From assembly GCF_048128805.1 (NCBI RefSeq), contig NC_135997.1:29110815-29174814 (forward strand): a DNA stretch of 64,000 nt. The letters are read 5' to 3'. This stretch comes from Centroberyx gerrardi (lineage: Eukaryota > Chordata > Actinopteri > Beryciformes > Berycidae). Below the pieces are notes generated by a model that was given only the letters and a program-made list of their open reading frames with translations, was not told the DNA's origin and did no database searches. Positions 10,246 through 20,658 of the stretch are shown one piece after another (the stretch's first letter is position 1; the number at the start of each line of letters is the position of its first letter). Made by a program: the position numbers and the translations under genes.

Positions 10246-10557
10246 TCCTACGAAGAGGTTTTACAGTAAAGAAAGACGATAAAACGCTTTCCCTCGATTT
10301 CCACATCTATTTACCTCCAAAACAACAGAGAAATCTTTCATATTGCTGCCCGGTTTCAAGCCAGCGGCATTTAGCATATGAGGCAAATGGGATAACCACA
10401 CCTGAGACAGTGTTTCACTTGAGGAGGTAGCTTAGGCAATGCTCAAATGTGGATTGCATTGAGACGGTGGCACAGGGACAAATTCCACATAGCAATTGCT
10501 CAGGTCACGGGTTGCAAGCAGGCTGAGCTGAGCCGAGCTGACCTCAGCTGACCTGAA

Positions 10558-10630
10558 GCCTCGTTGGCGCAGTAGGCAGCGCGTCAGTCTCATAATCTGA
10601 AGGTCGTGAGTTCGAACCTCACACGGGGCA
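10558..10630 (+). tRNA. tRNA-Met-CAT: tRNA-Met(CAT), elongator, copy 5
   Basis: Identical to tRNA-Met copy 1. This is the last intact Met gene, because the final unit lacks this module. Confidence 0.96.
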
Positions 10631-10930
10631 CGTCTGTTTTGCTTTGAACTAGGTCGTGGACCCTTCATTGCAAAACACCTGGACCGAGCATCGCGTCGGG
10701 CCGAGTCAAACCTCAGTCATCTGGGCCGTCAGGTCTAGGAATTCTTTTTAAACCAAAGGCTTATGTAGGATACATAGCCTTTGCCTGTAGACTCGGACTG
10801 GGAAACTTGTGATACTAGTCTCCGGTGTAACGTCGTATGTATACATTTCGGAAGCTTCGCTCAAATGAACAAGCTTTACTTTGATACATGCCGTGGCGTT
10901 TCAGCACCACCGCTACGGACTGAGAAATGT

Positions 10931-11003
10931 TGTTTGTGCCCGGTTTCGAACCGGGGACCTTTCGTGTGTGACACGAACGTGATAGCCACTACACCACAGA
11001 AAC
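10931..11003 (-). tRNA. tRNA-Val-CAC: tRNA-Val(CAC), variant A, copy 6
   Basis: Identical over the gene to variant A copy 1. Confidence 0.9.
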
Positions 11004-11311
11004 TCCCAGGACAAGGTTTTACAGTAAAGAAAGACGATAAGACGCTTTCCCTCGATTTCCACACCTATTTACCTCCAAAACAACAGAGAAATCTTTCATA
11101 TGGCTGGCCCGTTTCAAGCCAACGGCATTTAGCATATGAGGCAAATGGGATAACCACACCTGAGACAGTGTTTCACTTGAGGATGTAGCATAGGCAATGC
11201 TCAAATGTGGATTGCATTGAGACGGTGGCACAGGGTTGGGGTTAGCGTCTCAATTGGCTGCAGTGTTTGCAGAATCAATACCATTTCTCACAGTGAAGCA
11301 CTGATGCGCAG

Positions 11312-11385
11312 GTCTCTGTGGCGCAATCGGTCAGCGCGCTCGGCTGTTAACCGAGAGGATGGTGGTTCGAGCCCACCCAGGGACG
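11312..11385 (+). tRNA. tRNA-Asn-GTT: tRNA-Asn(GTT), copy 6
   Basis: Identical over the gene to tRNA-Asn copy 1. Confidence 0.96.
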
Positions 11386-11803
11386 CAGCGAGACAAATCT
11401 GTGCTGCTCAAAGTTTAGGTTTGGTCTTGCTGAGCTTCAAGTCATCACCGTTCCTGCGGTGGAGCTGCTGTGACAGGGGTTTTGTTGACGAGTCTTGTCC
11501 TGTTCCTGCTCCGGCCTTCACCTGGCTCTGTGGTCATCGCTTCACCTGTACCTCAATGTTTGTTCTCTCTTCCTCACTGTTTGTTCTCTCTTCCTCCCGA
11601 GCTTGTGCAATCCTCACTGCTTTTGCCATCACAGCTGCCAAATGCAGTGCGTCACTTTACAGCTGAGTCGGTTTTTACCTTAACCTCGGTTTGCTAACGT
11701 CGTTCTTACGAATGTCTCTGTATAGTTTATGACCTTGAATCCATTTGATATGATTTCATTCTGAAAGTTATTGAGACACTATCTCAAGAGCTTAGCAGCT
11801 GAG

Positions 11804-11877
11804 GGTGCCGTGGCTTAGTTGGTCAAAGTGCCTGTCTAGTAAACAGGAGATCCTGGGTTCGAATCCCAGCGGTGCCT
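11804..11877 (+). tRNA. tRNA-Thr-AGT: tRNA-Thr(AGT), copy 6
   Basis: Identical over the gene to tRNA-Thr copy 1. This is the last complete Thr copy. Confidence 0.95.
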
Positions 11878-11978
11878 GCTCAGTGTTTCTATATTTGTCA
11901 GAAGGATATGCCCTCATGACGAATTCCACACAGCAATTGCTCAGGTCACGGGTTGCAAGCAGGCTGAGCTGACCTGAA

Positions 11979-12047
11979 GCCTCGTTGGCACAGTAGGCAG
12001 CGCGTCTGATAATCTGAAGGTCGTGAGTTCAAACCTCACACGGGGCA
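11979..12047 (+). pseudogene. tRNA-Met pseudogene, copy 6
   Basis: Same anticodon-arm loss as copy 1. Confidence 0.9.
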
Positions 12048-12356
12048 CTTCCGTTTTGCTTTGAACTAGGTCGTGGACCTTTCGTTGCAAAACACCTGGG
12101 CCGAGCAGACTGGTCATCACGTTGAGCCGAGTCAAACCTCAGTCATCTGGGCCGTCTAGTCTAGGAATTCTTTTTAAACCAAAGGCTTTAGTTGAATACA
12201 TAGCCTTTGCCTGTAGACTCGGACTGGGAAACTTGTGATACTAGTCTCCGTTGTAATGTCGTATGTATACGTTTCGGAAGCTTCGCTCAAATGAACAAGC
12301 TTTAGTTGGACAGACTCTGCGACGTTTCAGCACCACTGCTACGGACTGGGAAATGT

Positions 12357-12429
12357 TGTTTCTGCCCGGGTTCGAACCGGGGACCTTTCGTGTGTGAGAC
12401 GAACGTGATAGCCACTACACCACAGAAAC
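12357..12429 (-). tRNA. tRNA-Val-CAC: tRNA-Val(CAC), variant B, copy 6
   Basis: Gene sequence as variant B copy 1, but here it is followed directly by the Asn-Thr segment instead of the Met module. It sits in the hybrid half-unit described in the findings. Confidence 0.95.
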
Positions 12430-12737
12430 TCCTACGAAGAGGTTTTACAGTAAAGAAAGACGATAAAACGCTTTCCCTCGATTTCCACATCTATTTACCT
12501 CCAAAACAACAGAGAAATCTTTCATATTGCTGCCCGGTTTCAAGCCAGCGGCATTTAGCATATGAGGCAAATGGGATAACCACACCTGAGACAGTGTTTC
12601 ACTTGAGGATGTAGTTTAGGCAATGCTCAAATGTGGATTGCATTGAGACGGTGGCACAGGGTTGGGGTTAGCGTCTCAATTGGCTGCAGTGTTTGCAGAA
12701 TCAATACCATTTCTCACAGTGAAGCACTGATGCGCAG

Positions 12738-12811
12738 GTCTCTGTGGCGCAATCGGTCAGCGCGCTCGGCTGTTAACCGAGAGGATGGTGGTTCGAGCCC
12801 ACCCGGGGACG
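12738..12811 (+). tRNA. tRNA-Asn-GTT: tRNA-Asn(GTT), copy 7
   Basis: As tRNA-Asn copy 1 except for one A-to-G change in the 3' acceptor strand (CGGGGAC). This turns a T-A pair into a T-G wobble, so the cloverleaf remains valid. The flank downstream differs at several positions from the internal copies. Confidence 0.93.
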
Positions 12812-13226
12812 TAGCAAAACAAATCTGGGCTGCTCAAAGTTTAGGTTTGGTCTTGCTGAGCTTCAAGTCATCACCGTTCCTGCGGTGGAGCTGCTGTGAC
12901 AGGGGTTTTGTTGACGAGTCTTGTCCTGTTCCTGCTCCGGCCTTCACCTGGCTCTGTGGTCATCGCTTCACCTGTACCTCAATGTTTGTTCTCTCTTCCT
13001 CACTGTTTGTTATCTCTTCCTCCCGAGCTTGTGCAATCCTCACTGCTTTTGCCATCACAGCTGCCAAATGCAGTGCGTCACTGCAGTGCGTCGGTTTTTA
13101 CCTTAACCTCGGTTTGCTAACGTTGTTCTTACGAATGTCTCTGTATAGTTTATGACCTTGAATCCATTTGATATGATTTCATTCTGAAAGTTATTGAGAC
13201 ACTATCTCAAGAGCTTAGCAGCTGAG

Positions 13227-13269
13227 GATGCCGTGGCTTAGTTGGTCAAAGTGCCTGTCTAGTAAACAG
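13227..13269 (+). pseudogene. Truncated tRNA-Thr at the right edge of the array
   Basis: Matches the first 43 bases of the tRNA-Thr gene through the anticodon arm, with one G-to-A change at the second base. It then breaks into unrelated sequence. The T arm and acceptor 3' strand are missing, so it cannot be functional. The break marks the array end. Confidence 0.93.
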
Positions 13270-13468
13270 TTCGTAAATAGTAAACAGTTCATGCACTTGC
13301 AATGATGAACAGAACCACAGCATGAAACCATGATATGTAAACACAAAGAAGTTGGAGTCTTTCAATGGTGGTGCTTTTTGAGCCATTCATATTATTTACC
13401 CTATTCTATTCTTATTCAGAGTTACAGCATGGTTTGAGCATATCCCAGCATGCATTGCGTGGAAGGCA

Positions 13469-13545
13469 ATCAACAATTTAGAGTCTCCAATCAACCTGAC
13501 TGGCAGGAGGAAAATCAGGGAGAATATGCAACAGAAAGGACAACC
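13469..13545 (-). repeat. SINE-like repeat fragment, minus orientation
   Basis: Contains, reversed, the phrase GGAGACTCTAAATTG and a degenerate match to the GCAAACTCCACACAG part of a common teleost tRNA-derived repeat. The fuller copy is at 15186-15415 and another piece is at 28634-28740. Confidence 0.5.
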
Positions 13546-14870
13546 CATTGTGGTCCTCTAATATAATAAAACTAGAAAAAACACTTAGTACAAGAGAAGC
13601 AAAACCTTCAGAATAATACACATCACTTAAAGCAACACAGTTTTCAACCACATACACTCACATACACAATCATTTTGACATAATCACTCACAAAGCTGAT
13701 TCTCACCATTGATTGCACAGTGTTATTTCCCTCAACGTATACATCTATCTCATGGGCAAACTAATTAGGCAACACAAGTAATGTATGGTTGACCCTCATA
13801 CTCTACAAAACCAACCCCCAAAATAACCAAACTGATAGTAACGTCCAACCTGATAGCAACCTCAGAACAGCTAAATTATAGTCCTGAACAAGATCAATTA
13901 TGTTACTGCTAAGGCTGCTGGGTAACCAAATGAGAACCATGCGAACAGGGATATGCCACAATAGAACACAGAGGGCACCCACGTCACAATATTAAGGCTA
14001 ACTCCACATTGACACCTGCCTCCACATAAATTAACTGTTTTTTTCCAGTTTAAAACAAACATAGCAGAAAGAAAGCAGCCACTAGTAGTGATCAATTTTA
14101 CATATCCTTGTGTCAGTTTTAGATATCTGTTGTGTCTGTATCTGCCAAATCAGTTTTACATTAGGTACTGGAATGTTTGCAAAGGTCTCAGATGTTAATT
14201 TTTATTTTTGGTTAAAACACTAAAGGGCAAACAAAGCATTATATCTCAAAGATCATTTGCCTGTGCAAAATGATACATTGCTACCATTTAATCAGACTGT
14301 ACAACCTGAATCATAGATTTGTATTTGTACGTCTTTTTTTTATTGACCACTATTGATGACTGATGCTGATCTGGAATTAAGTGAGTCTCCTGTAAATATT
14401 AATATTGTCTGTAAAATGTGAGAAATGGTTCATTTTCATATTCATTTGTTTGATATTATTTTCATCACTCATTTGTAGCCAAAATTAAGAACATTTTTTT
14501 ATTATTATGATATGATATAGGGTAACTTTTTCAATATTAATTAATGTTAAATATTAATTGCCATATTAATGTGCTGTGGCGCTCAGCAGTTTTCATTGTG
14601 AACTGACAGTAGAGCTCAGCTTTGTTGTTTCATATGCCACCACTTGATGGCATCCAAGTCCCAATTTTTCTAACAGAATAAGCCCTTGTTTATTTTTTAA
14701 CCCTTCTCTTCATAAAAATGCAAACAAAAAATAAAAATGTGAACAAATATGGAAAAAAAAAACAAGAAGTCATGACCTAGGAACAGGAGATTACATGTAA
14801 AGCTGTTACATCTTATTTTAGATTATTTTAAAAACATTTACTCTATAACAGTCAGATTGCAAATACAGTT

Positions 14871-14890
14871 GGGGGGGGGGGGGGGGGGGG
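14871..14890 (+). repeat. Poly-G run (20 G)
   Basis: An uninterrupted homopolymer of 20 G. Its true length is uncertain because sequencing collapses such runs. It could form a G-quadruplex. Confidence 0.8.
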
Positions 14891-15185
14891 TTTAACACGT
14901 TATAAAGGTATAAAGATGGTAACACTATTCAAATAACATTGTGTAAAATAATTCATGTTAATTTAACTGAATATTCCCAGGATTTTGAAGACGAAGTAAT
15001 CCAAAAGTAATTGAAAGTCATTAAGTCAAGTCAAGTTGTTTATTGGTCTGAATCAGTGCATGGATGAGTTTTTAGCCTCTGTACCTTTGTAGATTAGAGT
15101 GCATTGTTGTGTTGGGAGTTGTTGCTGATTCCAATCTCAGTCAGTAATCTGTAATGGGTTACATTTTACATAATCAGAAATCAGT

Positions 15186-15415
15186 CTGTAATGGGCGGTA
15201 CAGTGTCGCAGACTGTTGTTTTACAGCCAGAAGGTTGCAGGTTTGATTCCCGGCCCTTTCTGTGTGGAGTTTGCTGTTCTCCTGGGTTTCCTCCTGCCAA
15301 TCAGGTGGATTGGAGACTCTAAATTGCCCGTAGGTAGGAATGTGTGTGTTTGTCTATCTGCGTTAGCACTGTGTCGGACTGGGGACCTGTCCAGGGTGCC
15401 AGAGTGAATGAATGA
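15186..15415 (+). repeat. tRNA-derived SINE-like element
   Basis: A B-box-like segment (GGTTTGATTCCCGG) near 15240 follows an A-box-like stretch. It continues into the phrases CTGTGTGGAGTTTGC and TTGGAGACTCTAAATTGCCC and ends in GACCTGTCCAGGGTG. This arrangement is a common dispersed teleost repeat. I know the phrases but cannot assign a database family name. Confidence 0.6.
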
Positions 15416-15621
15416 ATAATCTGTATGGATTACATGTTGAAAATAGTTTTACCAGCCGTGTGTTTTGGTACGACTTTACGAGCCAATGGACCAGAAACGG
15501 CTGATGCGAGTTGGACTTCACAAGACAATATCCATCTATTGTTTGAAGACAAAAAACACCATTATCTTCTCTCTAACTGCAGCACCCACATGAAATGGAA
15601 AACTGATTAGATGGCGTAGTT

Positions 15622-15757
15622 CTGATAGGATACTAGGGTAACTATAGGGTACAAGGGTAACTGATATAGGATACAAGGGGGTACAAGGGTAATTGATGTA
15701 GGATACTAAGGTAACTATAGGGTACAAGGGTAACTGATATATGAGGGTAACTATAGG
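15622..15757 (+). repeat. Minisatellite of GGATAC / GGTAACT blocks
   Basis: Short blocks such as GGATACTAGGGTAACTATAG and GGGTACAAGGGTAACTGATA alternate four to five times with small changes. It is a degenerate tandem repeat of about 15-45 bp. Confidence 0.75.
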
Positions 15758-15989
15758 TTATGTTCAATACCCCATTTGCTTGATTCTTATTGATATTGAT
15801 TTTTTCTTTACTGTATCCTATTATTGTTTTGCTGCAGCAAAACCACCCCAATTTCCACAGGGAATCATAAAGGTTTAATCTAATCTTGATTAGTTTATTG
15901 GCCATTGTACACAAGGTGGTTGGAATTTGTTTTTCCACATATCTATTCTAGAAAACCCATACATACACATGCACGTCTTCACAGCATGC

Positions 15990-16006
15990 ACACACACACA
16001 CACACC
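15990..16006 (+). repeat. Short (CA)n microsatellite
   Basis: About eight CA units. Confidence 0.8.
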
Positions 16007-17399
16007 AGTCTTTCGTTGCCTTATAAATATTCAAGGTATGAGAAAAGGCACATGGCTGCTAGAGAGCAAAAGTAGGAAAGACATATTTTTCAAGTGAGTA
16101 AGACACTACTCTCAAGCTAGCTACACCACAAACCACTGCCAATGGTCAGCTAGAGTTACTGCTCTTTTCCAATGCTATGATCCTTGAGATCCAGTGGAAA
16201 CAATGCTGCTTCACCAGCATCACAGAATAGCAGAATGTTTTAATAGTTATAATCTTCTCATATTCATTTCAATTTCGTCTTTTGTTCAACAGCTCATAGC
16301 CATGATAAGATCTGGTATACACTTACACAGTACATAACATAGAATAATTTTTCTCTCATCCCCTTACCACTAATGCAGTACAAGCATATGGTCTCAGAAT
16401 GGGGGATGGGAACAAAATAGCAATATTTTGTAGGTTCTGTGGGGATTCATAAACTATTAAATTTCTAGAATTATAATAAATTTACCTTGGTGACTTTTTA
16501 CTCAATTTTAAATAGTATTTACTTATTTCATATAGCGTTTGTCAGGCAACATCTATTTCCAGCAAATATAATTGTGCCTACTCAGCACACAAGCTGCTAC
16601 TGTAAGGCCACTAACTGCGCATGCTCAGTTTTATGCTGCATTCAAGTCCCATGGGAAAAAGCGTCAGGATATGTTTAAAAGCACTTAGGCTACTTGGAAG
16701 TGTTCACATGTTCAGACTCGTTTGAGGCCATAAAAATGCCATGATTGTAGTATTGTAGATTGTACTTAGGTGATCAGCTTTTTCCACACATGCACTTAGT
16801 GATGATAGCCTACATTTGAGTTCCTGCTTTACAACAAACTACAAATTGCAGCGTAATTCATGATAAACTGCGACCAGCTTGGTGCTTTGAGAAGGCGTGG
16901 CAGTCACATCACAGTTTTTGGTTTCAGTCTGTGGCTTCAATCAGAAAACTCCAATAGACAGTTAGGCTACTTTAGACTATATGTTCATTTATAGGCACAG
17001 AGCTGACAAGATGGATAACAATTAGGCTACACGGTAATCTAACCCAGAGAAAAAAAAGTTAGGCTAAAATACAGCCTTAAACACACAGAGCGAAAGATCA
17101 CTATAATAGACCTACTAGTAGCCTATTACAATAGGGACTTAGCGTGTCTATGGTACTCTATAGAGAGTTTATGAGTGTGTATCATCACTCATTCCTTCGG
17201 GAAACAGACATTTTGATGCAATAAATAAAGAGATCATATAATATATTGATTTTCTGTCTTTATTGTGTATAGACAGCCGCGAGTCAAAATAGTGTATTTC
17301 CACGCTTCATACGACTACCAGCCTCTACTAACCCTTCTACTAGATATGTTAGCTAATCTGTTTACGAGACGGCGATGGTTAGCTGATAGACAGCTTATT
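16007..17399. other. Intergenic, no gene seen
   Basis: No exon-like stretch, RNA gene or clear element recognised. Confidence 0.5.
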
Positions 17400-17506
17400 A
17401 TAGTTAGCAAGCTAACAAGCTAGCATTATCTAAACACAAAATCGATTAGATGTATCAGTGATGATGAGTTTCCAATCAAAAGCATCACCAAAATTAACCA
17501 TGGCTA

Positions 17507-17565
17507 TTTAATTCTGTTGAGACCAAGTTGTATACAGACAACTTGGTTGTCTCAACAGAATTAAA
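17507..17565. repeat. Quasi-palindrome 1
   Basis: Left arm 17507-17531 and right arm ending at 17565 are reverse complements around a short spacer (ATACAG). The arms are TTTAATTCTGTTGAGA plus CCAAGTTGT and their complement, with a 3-base insertion in the right arm. DNA or RNA could form a long hairpin. Confidence 0.9.
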
Positions 17566-17572
17566 CTCTCTA

Positions 17573-17671
17573 AACAATGAGAATAGCTGATTATGTTTCT
17601 AAAATGAGAATAGCTAATTATGTTTCTAAATATGTTTAGAAACATAGGCCTAATCAGCTATTCTCATTGTT
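17573..17671. repeat. Quasi-palindrome 2 with internal direct repeat
   Basis: The left arm AACAATGAGAATAGCTGAT is mirrored by ATCAGCTATTCTCATTGTT at the right end. In between, the block ATGAGAATAGCT.ATTATGTTTCTAAA occurs twice in direct order and then inverted as TTTAGAAACAT. Confidence 0.88.
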
Positions 17672-18069
17672 GCCTAAGAGCTGAGGACCTCCAATATGGC
17701 TGGGAGAAGGTGTGTTATGTCACCTGAAAGTCCTATATTTCCTTGTTGGTGATGTCAGAATTCAGGATGTTGGAGAAATCGGGGTTCATTGGCAAAACCC
17801 AGAGTTCCCATGTAGTATTTAACAGTTGAAGGCTGGGGCGAATGTTATTTTCTAGTAGTATTTACCAGCTGAAAGCTGAGGTGAACAGTATTTTTAAGTA
17901 GGAAACCTCTATCCTCCATCTTTTCCATGGGATTTGAACGCAGCATATCAGCAGGCTGTTCTTTAAGTATGAGTCTCAGTGCGCATGCTCAGAGCCTTAT
18001 TAGTGTAGTTTGTGCAGTGTAGTGTGTGTGCGTGTAGTGTGTAGATGTGAATGTGTAGCTATCGACATC

Positions 18070-18082
18070 GGTGTGTGTGTGC

Positions 18083-18115
<33 letters not shown>

Positions 18116-18118
18116 GGT
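18070..18118 (+). repeat. (TG)n microsatellite upstream of c16orf87
   Basis: Imperfect TG repeat about 90-140 bp upstream of the c16orf87 start codon, within the likely promoter or 5' UTR. Confidence 0.85.
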
Positions 18119-18209
18119 GTGTTGGTGTGTTGGAGCTGATCAGCTGCCTTCCATGTATTGCAGAGAGAAGTTTTACTGCATAACTATCGGGCGGCTGAAG
18201 TAGGAGACT

Positions 18210-18275
18210 ATGTCGGCAAATAAAACAAAGAAAGTCAAAATGGCTACAAAATCATGTCCTGAATGCGACCAACAG
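18210..18275 (+). CDS. c16orf87: c16orf87 exon 1 (coding)
   Basis: Encodes residues 1-22 including the CPEC half of the cysteine cluster. The ATG is chosen because the frame from it matches the family start. The exon ends in CAG before GTGAG, phase 0. Confidence 0.95.
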
Positions 18276-20609
18276 GTGAGAAAATATATTTGGATATTTT
18301 TATTGAACATTTTTTGTGATTCCTACTTTTTCGTGATTTGTTGATAACCATGATGGCAGCATAAATATACGGGGCTGTACTCTTAATACGGAAATGGAAT
18401 TCAGTATTAGCCCCGATGCGTGCCGTTCTATCTTATGGAGAGAAAGGCACGCCAAACTGTGTTCACAAATATAGCAATTTAATGTTGCCTTTCTTATTGA
18501 CAAAGATACATGACCTATAAAATAATACTCAATACATTTTGTGAATCATTCGGAACCACTCTTAAATTCGGCATATATATAATCCACCAAGAACTATTGT
18601 AATTCAGTTAAATTTGTACTTTTTTAATTGGTTCCCCTGTTATTCCCACATTCTTCCACCAAAATACACAGTAGAGGACTATAGCGAGCAATGTGTGCCA
18701 ATTCTGAAAGTTGGAATGTTATTAAAATGAGTGGTGCTTGGTGTGTTGGATATATCCCGAACTGAAGAGTGGACTCCATTGGTTCGGAATAAGTCTTGTG
18801 ACATATTTTATAGCGTATTAGTCTTGCCGTTAAGCAACGAATCATTAAATTCCCACATTTTTAAATGGATTTTGGCGTGATTCTCCATAAGCGATATCGG
18901 GGCTAATTCAGTATAGATTGTGGGGGGATTTGATCCTCCGGTGAATTAAATCTTAAATGCTATAGGCCTATGTACTTTGTAGTCTGTTGACAACACGTCC
19001 AAAATAATACCCCAGTAGAGGTAATATGGTGAACAATTTACAGTGTCATTGTTTTTGCCATTAGTCAGTGCCACAGCGTTTCCTCGTTTAGACATAATGT
19101 TATCATACTGGTATTGTGGTTTATCGTACACAGTCCGTACCACGCTGTTCACGTCAGAAATATAATAACATCAAGCATTATTGCGCTAACGCAGGAATAT
19201 TAGTTAGCAGCCTAAATCAAAGTTACGACATACAAAATACGATTTCCTTATAGACTAAGCCATACGATTGTCCACGGGGCGACATTTGCATCTGCCTATA
19301 TAATTTCCTAATGTAAAATTTTTATTTAGCGTGATGACTTCGTTTTTTGAATTCAAATAACGGGGTATATACGTGGATGAAACGTTCATTTCCACGAGTG
19401 TTGATAGCCTGTGGCTCAGGAAACCAGTCCAACACAAGGATTTAAGAGTTTCGCCTACATTTTCGTCAAGGACTTTTTCATGAATATGGAGGGCCAGCAG
19501 CCTCAGCCTGCCTTATGTTTCAAATGGGGGATTCTTCCTCCACGCCCATTGAAATATTACAAAGGCAAATAAGCCTATGTATTACGTTACTCTGTATTCT
19601 GGTTAGGTTTGCATATTATGGCGCTATATATCGTGGTCTGCCATAGCCCCGATAGACGCTGTTCTCTCTTGTATGGAGAGAACGTGTCGCCAATCTCCAT
19701 TCAAAAATATGGCAATTTTTGTTGCCTTGATTATGGGGAAACCAGCATTTCTGGTAGAACACTACTCAAGACCTCATACGAAGTACCCATTAGGATCCAG
19801 CCTTTAATCCGGCATACATCCAATACACCAAGCAGTGTTTTATTTCAGTAATTTCAACTTTTAGAATTGGTTTGCCTGTTATCGCCCCCCAAACAAAGTA
19901 CACAGTGGAGGGCGGTAGAGAGCAACGTGAACCAGATTTAAAAGTTGAGATATTATTGAAATAACTGCTGCTTGATGGATTATTCGTATGCCGAATTTAC
20001 CAGAAGACCTTAATGATTTATAATATGTCTTAAATCGTGTTAAATTGGCCGAAATTGCCAGATTTTTTTAATCGAGTTTGGCGTGACGCTCTCTGGGCTA
20101 GTGACCTAACCCTGTTTCTCGGTCTGTTTCTCTCTAGATTCCAGTTGCTTGCAAGTCTTGCACTTGTGGTTATGTGTTTATTAGCAGAAAGCTTCTCAAT
20201 GCCAAGTTGAATGAGAGGACTTCTCCGGCAATAGCAGGTAACAGTCTCAAATCACACAAACCTAGTGATGATTATGTCATGTATATATACAAATATATTT
20301 CAGCCTTATGTATGAGAACGCCTGTTTACTTATTCTGAACATGTGTAGAATTTGTTGTTGTCATTACTGATATAAAACCCTTTTAAAATATCACAGAGCC
20401 AAAAATATTAAGCCCCTTGCATCTTGACATGTCAGTTTGTTATAGCTTGCCACTTAATTCATTTTGCAATGTAAATGTAGTTTTTTGCATGAGTGTGAGT
20501 TGGTTGACTAGCAGGAGTTTTAAGTGGTGCAGCGCTGGCTGGTTTAAATGGCTGTTTGCTCTAGAGTGAGTGCAGCCTATAGTCTGCTGGGGGAGGGGAT
20601 CCTGGAAAC

Positions 20610-20658
<49 letters not shown>

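Larger units (their letters stand above)
1..13269. repeat. Tandem array of a 2184-bp multi-tRNA unit
   Basis: Corresponding points recur at steps of 2185, 2184, 2184, 2184 and 2184 bp, for example the tRNA-Asn starts at 391, 2576, 4760, 6944, 9128 and 11312. A seventh tRNA-Asn follows after only 1426 bp, at 12738. Each full unit carries six tRNA loci: Val (-), Asn (+), Thr (+), Met pseudogene (+), Val (-) and Met (+). Internal copies differ by only a few bases, so the array is young or kept uniform by conversion. The left end lies outside the window. The right end falls inside a tRNA-Thr copy. Tandem multi-tRNA units are known in vertebrates, such as the roughly 3.2-kb tDNA unit of Xenopus laevis and the tRNA-rich clusters of zebrafish. 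The gene mix seen here is read directly from the sequence. Confidence 0.97.
13270..15184. other. Intergenic, no gene seen
   Basis: AT-rich sequence with no exon-like or conserved coding stretch. It contains one SINE-like fragment, listed separately, and a run of 20 G at 14871-14890. Nothing else is recognised. Confidence 0.6.
17400..17750 (+). repeat. Dispersed repeat, copy carrying two hairpins
   Basis: Several blocks match 31790-32035. These include CACAAAATCGATTAGATG, TGTTGAGAC, the GTTGCC-AAGAGCTG block and AGAAGGTGTGTTAT followed by CACCTGAAAG. The family is not identified. This copy is longer because it contains two inverted duplications absent from the other. Confidence 0.65.

Noticed and set aside
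1-13155. Many open frames of 60-174 codons repeated across the tRNA array.
   Set aside because: They run through tRNA genes and their flanks on both strands and repeat because the DNA repeats. Peptides such as VRFELTTFRLSDALPT are well-known antisense tRNA translations. No protein family fits.
14871-14890. Poly-G runs here and at 28239-28261 as functional G-quadruplex switches.
   Set aside because: Homopolymers of this kind are common in fish genomes and prone to sequencing error, and nothing nearby suggests a role.
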